Shown one piece after another: positions 6,791 to 12,325 of a DNA stretch of 12,325 nt. The stretch spans positions 1 to 12,325 of the forward strand of contig NW_014012640.1 of assembly GCF_000611645.1 (NCBI RefSeq), given 5' to 3'. A program made the position numbers and the translations under genes. Every line of letters begins with the position of its first letter. Positions within the stretch are counted from its first letter, which is position 1. The notes under the pieces are model-generated. The model was not told the origin of the DNA, searched no databases, and was given only the letters and a program-made list of their open reading frames with translations. The stretch comes from Monoraphidium neglectum (Eukaryota > Chlorophyta > Chlorophyceae > Sphaeropleales > Selenastraceae).

Positions 6791-8459
6791 TCATTCATGT
6801 GCCCCTTTTGCCGCTGCAACCGTGCCCCCCGCCACAACCGCAGCTGCGACCGCCGCCGCTGCCGCAGGGCTGATGAGCACGTTGTCGGCTGCACACTCAT
6901 CCAAGGTACGTGCGGGGGGCGGGACTGGCGCTGCGGCACGCTCGCCCTCTGGCAGGACGGCCCAGTTGGGAGACTGGGTGGCCTTGACCCAACCAAAGTC
7001 GTCCACCGCCCGCCAAAGCTCCTGGCCTGCATCACCGCCGCCGTCACCCTCTCCCAGCCTCGCGGCAGCCGTGAGGGCGCCCTGCAGCCTGAGGTTCGCC
7101 AGGTCAGCGTCGGTGAGTGGCGCAAACCGCAGGCCTGCACAGGCCTCTATGATGGGGCGGCTGCCGGCGCGCAGGTACAGGTCGCATGAGGTTGTGTGGT
7201 GGACACGCACCTGCCAGTCAAAAGTGTTTGCAGAACCGCGGATGGTGAGAGTGTGCTTGATTAGTGGGTCACTAACAACAGGTTGGCCAATCGATGCAGG
7301 ATCAGCATTGGTGGCGGTGTAGCGGGAGGGTGCAAGAGGACGAGGGGCACGCTTGAGCGCAGCTGGGCCAAGAGGCTCAAGGCGGCTGACTTGCCTTCCA
7401 TAAGGCCACTGACACCACGCAATCAGGCTGAATGGCCACGACGTGCCGCACTGGTTGTCGAAGCCCGAAGCCACAGCGCCTTGGCGCCTACAGAGCGTTT
7501 AGCTGTTGCAGCAGCAAAACAACACCCTGACTTTTTGCATGCCAGCTGCCTCGGTGCCGCAACCTCACCTGCTGTGCCGCAATAGCAAGCGTGCAGCCGT
7601 CAGCGCTGTCGACAAAGGCTGCGCCGCGGACCAGGCCCGCGTACACGCGGCAGCGCGTCAGGCGCGCTGCGCGCAGCGCCCGCATCTCCCCCAGCAGGAA
7701 CACGTCGCAGCCCTCCAGGTCAAACAGCACAAACTCGCGGCCGCCCAGGTCGTCTGCATTGCGCACAATGATGGCGCCGTGTAGACCCCGAAGGCCGTGA
7801 CCAGAGGCGATGAGGTCCAGGTCATAGGCACTCGGCTGCTGCTGCTGCTGCAGCTGCTGCTGCTGCTGCTGCTGCCCACCCTGCTGGTCAAGGGGTAGTC
7901 GCTGATCCACCGGGGACACCGCGGCCTCTGCCACGCTGGTGTTGATCGCTGCAGTGCCAGCAGCTGGCCGGCGGCTGAATGCAAACTTGCGGCGCGGTGC
8001 AAGTGCAGTGCGCGTGGTTTCAATGGCTGCCCTGACGTCACCCAGCGCTGCTGCTGCTTGCTTCAAATCATAGCTGGGAAGGTAGTAGGATGCTGCCGAT
8101 GTGGACTGCTCTAGGTCAGCAACACCGGCCAAGATATCTTCCAGCTCCTGCTGCAGGGCGGCACGATGCTGCTGCGGATCTCCCTGCTGTTGTTCCTGTT
8201 GCAGGTCTGGCCGGGGTGATGGGCTAGCCAGCTCGGCGGCTGCCGCCGCCGCGGCGGTAGCACGTGCGGCGAGAGCTGCGTGCTCTTTATTGAAGGCTGA
8301 CAAGTGGTGGTCAACGTCCTCCCGGGGATCAGACAGCGCCGCCGACTCCTGCTGCCGCTGCGCGCGCTCCGCCCGGCGCGCCTCCTCCTTCGCAGCCAGG
8401 CGAGCCAGAACGCTCGCAGCACCAGAGTCTGGCGTGGTGAGGAACGCCGCCTCCGCCAT
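6791..8459 (-). CDS. TBCC: tubulin-binding cofactor C (TBCC)
   Basis: TBCC is the GTPase-activating cofactor that, with cofactors D and E in the cytosol, releases assembled alpha/beta-tubulin heterodimers. Two exons, 8459-7569 and 7210-6791, join across a 358-base GT-AG intron to give 436 residues. The N-terminal helical domain ends in the family's LPSYDLKQ, then LAPRRKFAFSRR (residues 127-164). A Gln-rich linker (188-208) follows. The C-terminal beta-helix domain has GCDVFLL, RLTRCRVYAG, DSADGCTLAIAAQQ, then VRVHHTTSCDLYL, SRPIIEACAGLRFAPL and VDDFGWVKATQSPNWAVLPEGER. The QQVR motif, where RP2 and TBCC carry the arginine finger, is complete with Arg299; the intron falls between QQ and VR. 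An Ala-rich tail of about 48 residues follows PEGER. The start is the first ATG after the last upstream in-frame stop. Close RP2 relatives are less likely, given the N-terminal domain. Confidence 0.95.
7835..7875 (-). repeat. CAG trinucleotide tract coding for poly-Gln
   Basis: On the coding (minus) strand this is a run of CAG codons broken once by CTG, giving seven Gln, one Leu and five Gln in the linker between the two TBCC domains. It is likely length-variable between strains and falls outside conserved sequence. Confidence 0.85.
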
Positions 8460-8509
8460 AGATCTTAGCCCGGAAATCGCGCCAATTTGAGATCGGCTTC
8501 AATCTCCTG

Positions 8510-8532
8510 CGCGATCAGGAACGCGATCAGGA
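8510..8532. repeat. two 11-base direct repeats upstream of TBCC
   Basis: CGCGATCAGGA occurs at 8510-8520 and again at 8522-8532, starting 12 bases apart, about 50-70 bases before the TBCC start. It could be a paired binding site or a small tandem duplication. Confidence 0.6.
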
Positions 8533-8560
8533 CAACAACTGAGGTGAAAATTTCACGTTT

Positions 8561-8568
8561 ATGATATA
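8561..8568 (-). promoter_or_regulatory. candidate TATA element for TBCC
   Basis: On the minus strand this reads TATATCAT, about 100 bases before the TBCC ATG. Initiation about 30 bases downstream would give a leader of roughly 75 bases with no ATG before the TBCC start, which fits the chosen start codon. A short inverted repeat GTGAAA/TTTCAC around one base (8544-8556) lies between the two. Confidence 0.35.
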
Positions 8569-9361
8569 GCTTGCCAAGAAAGTGTGCTGCATGGAGATTA
8601 TCGCTCCTCCAAGCAAAAACACAGAACATGAAAAATGACACAGCCACAGGCACTTTGTCCGGGCCGCGCACGCAGGGCATGTGAACGCCGCCAAACTTTG
8701 CAGAAACCAAACGGCAACTTGTTGGGTTTGCGTGAAACATGATCGACTCGACCAGTCACAATGGTGCTATGGTAGGCCGCGCCAGGGTGCTCAGCAAGCA
8801 CGTAGTGCGCGCAAACTTTGCTGTGCTTCCGAAGCCCACCCCCTCTTGTGTTATTGACTCATGGCGGCGCATCATGTCGCTGCCACTGCTGCTGGTCAGC
8901 ACAAAACACATTATTACCACATAAGTGTTGCAACAATCCAAAATTCTACAAACCAGCAGCACTATGGCACTGAGTTGTTGCAGGGGACGAGTTCCTATGC
9001 CAGCCGGGCATCACCTTGGTGCAGGCGAGCAAAAGAGTCCACACTGCAGTGTGATGTGGCCTGTGTTATGACAAGGCCCGTCTTCTAACTGAAAGATGTA
9101 ACGAGCGGAGATTTACCTTGAGCGCCGTATGTTTCGTTTGTGAGCCATCTTGCCACCTGAGCGTCATTCCAAGCCCCCATAATCCAAGAAAACCAGTCCC
9201 CAATGCTCTGCAAGAGTACGGTGTTAGAACACCAAGCGTGTTCAAAAATCTGCAAAGCTCACTGCTCTGCAGTGCAGTAGGCCGTGTGACGCTGATGAAG
9301 TTGGCTGGATTGAGCAGCAGCAGCAAGTCAGAGTCACTCGCGGCCGCTGTCCGGTGACACC

Positions 9362-9368
9362 TATAAGA
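9362..9368 (+). promoter_or_regulatory. candidate upstream TATA element for KAE1
   Basis: TATAAGA lies 107 bases before the KAE1 ATG. Initiation about 30 bases later would give a leader of about 75 bases. It competes with the closer TATATA at 9435-9440 and neither can be preferred from sequence alone. Confidence 0.35.
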
Positions 9369-9434
9369 AGGATGCAAGCGAAATACCATAGATAGCAAAA
9401 ACCAACTCCTCTTGTTGCAGCGTCTCTCTACGCC

Positions 9435-9440
9435 TATATA
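9435..9440 (+). promoter_or_regulatory. candidate proximal TATA element for KAE1
   Basis: TATATAGA starts 34 bases before the KAE1 ATG. If used, transcription would begin within a few bases of the start codon, giving an almost leaderless mRNA. Confidence 0.35.
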
Positions 9441-9468
9441 GAAACAGCGCGGTAGATCACACAGGAGG

Positions 9469-12106
9469 ATGAAGGATGGGCGGCTTGTGGCGTTGGGGAT
9501 CGAAGGCTCCGCTAATAAATGCGGTGTCGGAGTAGTGTTAGATGACGCGACAATCCTGTCGAACCCTCGCCATACGTGAGCGCAGACGCCCAAGCGGCGA
9601 CTGCACGGGTAGCTGAGCCGGTGATGCTGCTGCTCAACTGCAGTGCTGCAAGCATGGCCAATGACGGCACAGCTGCATGTGCTCAGCTGATGCAGCCTGG
9701 GCTGCGTGTGCAAATGCAGATTCAAGCGATCGACATGAATCATGGCAGGGATGTGCGTGGGTGGCGCTCGCGCAACTGCAGGCGTAGAATCACAAAAGCG
9801 AAGCCCCTGCCGTCTCGGCCCCCTCTCCTCCGCCACACACCACCGCACAGGTACATCACGCCCCCTGGCACGGGATTCCTGCCCCGCGAGACGGCTCTTC
9901 ACCACCAGGTCAGCAGCATTCTACAGCAGACTCCATCCGCTCCTGCCGGGCGCTGGTCGTGCAGATGAGCCCCGTGTCGCAGCACGCTTGGTCGTGACAG
10001 CAGCAGTCGATCCTGATGCTGATCTCATTGCAGCAGCACGTGTCTCCGCCGCTGCGTGATCTAGTCGACGGCACGGGGAGCCGGAGGTGTCTCGTTACAA
10101 CCGCCGTGGGGCCTTGCTGAGTCCACCTTCCTGACAGCCTGCATTGAAGCTTTCACCATCTTGCTGCTTTGCAAACCAACCCAACGTCCGCGTGCCTAGG
10201 AGTGGGTGTTGCCCCTGGTGGAGCAGGCTTTGAAGGAGGCGGGCATCTCGCAGCAAGAGGTGGATGTCATAGCTTATACCAAGGTTGGTACGGGCAGCCG
10301 GACAAATGCCTTGTCAGCCAAGTCGCGGGGCGGGCAGGAAGCACTGCTGGGAGCGCAGGGCGGGGCGGTGAAGCGCAGAGGGGGAATTATTGTGGTGATT
10401 GGTGGACAGACTGCGAACATAGGAGGGCGCTAGTAATTGGGTGGCGCAGGCCGCGGTCAGGGGCATGGCAAGGGGCACTGTGGGCGGCACACGCGCATGA
10501 GGCCCCGACACACCTCGCACCTGGGCTCTCCTCCAACCCGCTACTCCCAATGGTGCCCTGCCTGGTTCTGTCAGGGCCCGGGGATGGGCGGGCCCCTGGT
10601 GGCGTGCGCTGTGGCGGCACGTATGCTGTCGCTCCTTTGGGGGGTGCCGCTCGTGGGTGTCAACCACTGCGTGGGTGAGCACACCTGGCCCCCCTTGCAG
10701 CCTGGGGTGTGACAAGGCCGCGACCCACGCAGCTCTGCCATGGCCATGCTTGACACCCCTCTTGAGCGATTTCGCCTCGTTGCTTGCATGCCTTGTTTGC
10801 AGATGGCTGCGCTTGCCACGCTGCACCAGATGCCGCATGCACACCCCCTCATATTCGAACGAGCCCCCCAACACCCCTGTGCATGGCCCTGTCTCAGGCC
10901 ACATTGAGATGGGCCGCGCCGTCACGGGGGCTGTCGACCCGGTGGTGCTCTATGTTAGCGGCGGCAACACACAGGTGGGGGCTGGATGGGGACCCGCTGC
11001 CTAGCGTTGCGTTGTGGGTTCCAGGGGATCAAGTGGGGGGCAAGAGAGCTGCTACACCTCTTTTTCCTGATGCCTACCCTGAACGCAGTTCACCTCTCCG
11101 TGCCCATTCACGCCCCCGCCACCTCTCCTCAATTGCCAACACCCTGCCAGGTGATAGCTTACTCACATCAGCGCTACAGGATATTTGGGGAGACCATAGA
11201 CATGGCGGTGAGACGCCTGCTCGCGGCCGGTTGTGCAGACCAGAGGTTTGGGGAGTCGCTAGCCGGCTGGCCAGTGCATCACCCTGGGTCAGGAGTGGTT
11301 CTAAGCTGCTGTGCATGGTTGGAGGCAAAGCCTGGGTTGGGACTTGACTCGTGGTCACGGGGTGCTGGGATGGGAGGACCGGCGGAGTCCTGCCGTCACG
11401 TCACCAGTGGTGCTTTGCTCTCTCTGCCGCGCCCCTGCTGCGGGACGCGCGATGCCATCAGAAGCTGCGCCGCCTCACCTCCCCCATCACAGGTGGGGAA
11501 CTGCCTGGACCGCTTTGCGCGGCTGCTCGGGCTGTCCAACGACCCCAGCCCCGGCTACAACATCGAACAGCTTGCAAAGCAGGTACCCTGGGGGTGAGGT
11601 TGCAGGTGGGGAGCGGCGGCATCCCGTGTGGAGCGTTGGATGGGCGTCCCTTGGCCTTCATTGTGGTGGTGCGCGTCTCCCCTCGCTCAAACATCGTTCT
11701 ACTTCCTGGTGATGCACAAACTCGTGCCCGGTGGCTTCACCCCGACCTGCTTATCAATCACTACGAAAGGGAACCAAGTTGGTGGACTTGCCCTATGTGG
11801 TGAAGGGGATGGATGTGTCGTTCAGTGGTGGGTGGCGCTGCGACCGCTGGGGACGGCCGCGTATGCAGCAGGGTGTGACCATCTGCCGGCCTCAGGATTC
11901 TCTCGTACCGGGATGGTTCATCCACCGCCATACAGTTGACGCTGCCCGGTGCTTGTTTGCATCGCAAGATGACCGCCGATCTGAATCAAGGCGGAACCGC
12001 CCCACCACACCTGCACACAGGTCTGCTTACGTTTGCTGAGGCAGAGGTGTCACGGCTGCTGGCCAGTGGGGAGGCCACCGCCGCAGACCTCTGTTTCTCG
12101 CTGCAG
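9469..12106 (+). CDS. KAE1: KAE1/OSGEP, KEOPS tRNA threonylcarbamoyltransferase (3' end missing)
   Basis: KAE1 is the catalytic KEOPS (EKC) subunit; it transfers threonylcarbamoyl to A37 of ANN-decoding tRNAs, making t6A. Nine exons: 9469-9575, 9851-9908, 10200-10283, 10575-10674, 10898-10974, 11151-11207, 11493-11582, 11770-11827 and 12021-12106. Together they give 239 codons, with every intron GT-AG and the frame kept throughout. Motifs in order are [15 protein letters not shown] (residues 9-23), [46 protein letters not shown] with the metal-binding His114 and His118, [57 protein letters not shown] and DLCFSLQ. Lengths between motifs match plant and animal KAE1 exactly. The form is the cytosolic/archaeal type, not the mitochondrial/plastid OSGEPL1 (Qri7) type, and no targeting peptide is seen. 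The start is the only ATG in a sensible place before EGSANK. Full proteins are about 340-350 residues, so the last roughly 100, including the final metal-binding Asp, lie outside the window. Confidence 0.97.
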
Positions 12107-12325
12107 GTGTGCCAGGCGGCTCGAGAGCCGGTGGTGAAGGCGGCCAACGGGCCAGTTGAGAGCGCAGCAGCTGTGTGGCCAATGAGTGGCCGAGAGGCAT
12201 TGAGGGCTAGAGGACAATGGGTCCCATTTCTGCCAGCGGCCCTGATGTGCAGCGCCGTGTTACCCCGGCCTCGGTACCCCCACCCCGTTGCCCATTCCAA
12301 TCTGTAGCGGTCCCGCCCCCACCCC
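12107..12325 (+). other. KAE1 intron 9, incomplete
   Basis: The donor GTGTGC follows the DLCFSLQ exon. The next expected coding segment (ETVFAMLVEITERA in relatives) is not found in any frame before the window ends, so the acceptor lies beyond it. A pyrimidine-rich stretch near the edge may lead into it. Confidence 0.8.

Larger units (their letters stand above)
8460..9468. promoter_or_regulatory. divergent promoter interval between TBCC and KAE1
   Basis: The two genes start 1009 bases apart, pointing away from each other, and this stretch is visibly richer in A and T than the flanking genes. No exon with family support was found in it. A minus-strand open frame at 8740-8465 ends just before the TBCC ATG, but it has no recognisable domain. 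Candidate elements are listed separately: a TATA-like word and repeats on the TBCC side, and two TATA-like words on the KAE1 side. GCGCCAAT at 8479-8486 reads ATTGGCGC toward TBCC, one base from an E2F-type site; this is weak evidence. Confidence 0.55.

Noticed and set aside
6258..6794. 178-codon minus-strand open frame after TBCC
   Set aside because: It starts over the TBCC stop in another frame, shows no domain and runs through both inverted repeats. It fits a 3' flank better.
7488..7568. TBCC taken as an intronless 323-residue protein
   Set aside because: The end after QQ has no TBCC character. The rest of the domain (VRVHHTTSC, SRPIIE, PNWAVLP) continues in phase after the GT-AG intron.
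8465..8740. 91-codon minus-strand open frame ending just before the TBCC ATG
   Set aside because: No family match. The best TATA candidate lies inside it, so the likely leader would not contain its start codon. It is more likely promoter sequence than an upstream coding frame.
9066..9905. 279-codon minus-strand open frame antisense to KAE1 exons 1-2
   Set aside because: It has no recognisable domain and is rich in Arg, Cys, His and Ser, as in shadow frames. It lies opposite well-supported KAE1 exons and the promoter region.

Overview
The window looks like nuclear DNA of a green alga (chlorophyte). It is GC-rich, its genes carry many short GT-AG introns (about 175-360 bases), and its proteins contain Gln, Ala and Gly runs and low-complexity insertions. 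The KAE1 gene also reads plant-like (for example the [16 protein letters not shown] stretch). The class and species cannot be fixed from this sequence.

Layout. Positions 1-222 hold the 3' end of an unrecognised plus-strand gene, followed by a possible TGTAA polyadenylation signal. Positions 223-3278 contain no gene I can support, but hold several perfect palindromes, a paired CACGTG element and an A/C-rich tract that runs into alternating purine-pyrimidine sequence. Positions 3279-5782 (minus) hold a three-exon gene for a 669-residue protein built on the glutamine synthetase (GSII) fold. Most catalytic motifs are missing, and it has gained a glycine/alanine/serine-rich insertion and a roughly 200-residue tail with two acidic clusters around an AT-hook-like RRGRPGK. 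Positions 5783-6790 are non-coding, with two strong inverted repeats. Positions 6791-8459 (minus) hold a two-exon tubulin-binding cofactor C gene (436 residues). Positions 8460-9468 form an AT-richer head-to-head promoter interval. From 9469 to the window end (plus) lies KAE1/OSGEP, the catalytic subunit of the KEOPS complex; nine exons (239 codons) are visible and the last roughly 100 codons lie beyond the window.

The genes do not form a pathway. TBCC acts in alpha/beta-tubulin heterodimer assembly. KAE1 makes the t6A37 modification of tRNA. The GS-like protein is probably a pseudoenzyme of unknown role. TBCC and KAE1 share a divergent promoter region, and TBCC and the GS-like gene are tandem on the minus strand. 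The GS-like pseudoenzyme is the best candidate for something undescribed. All exon structures were built by hand, by matching translated segments to family motifs recalled from general knowledge and choosing GT-AG borders that keep the reading frame; no alignment or database search was run.
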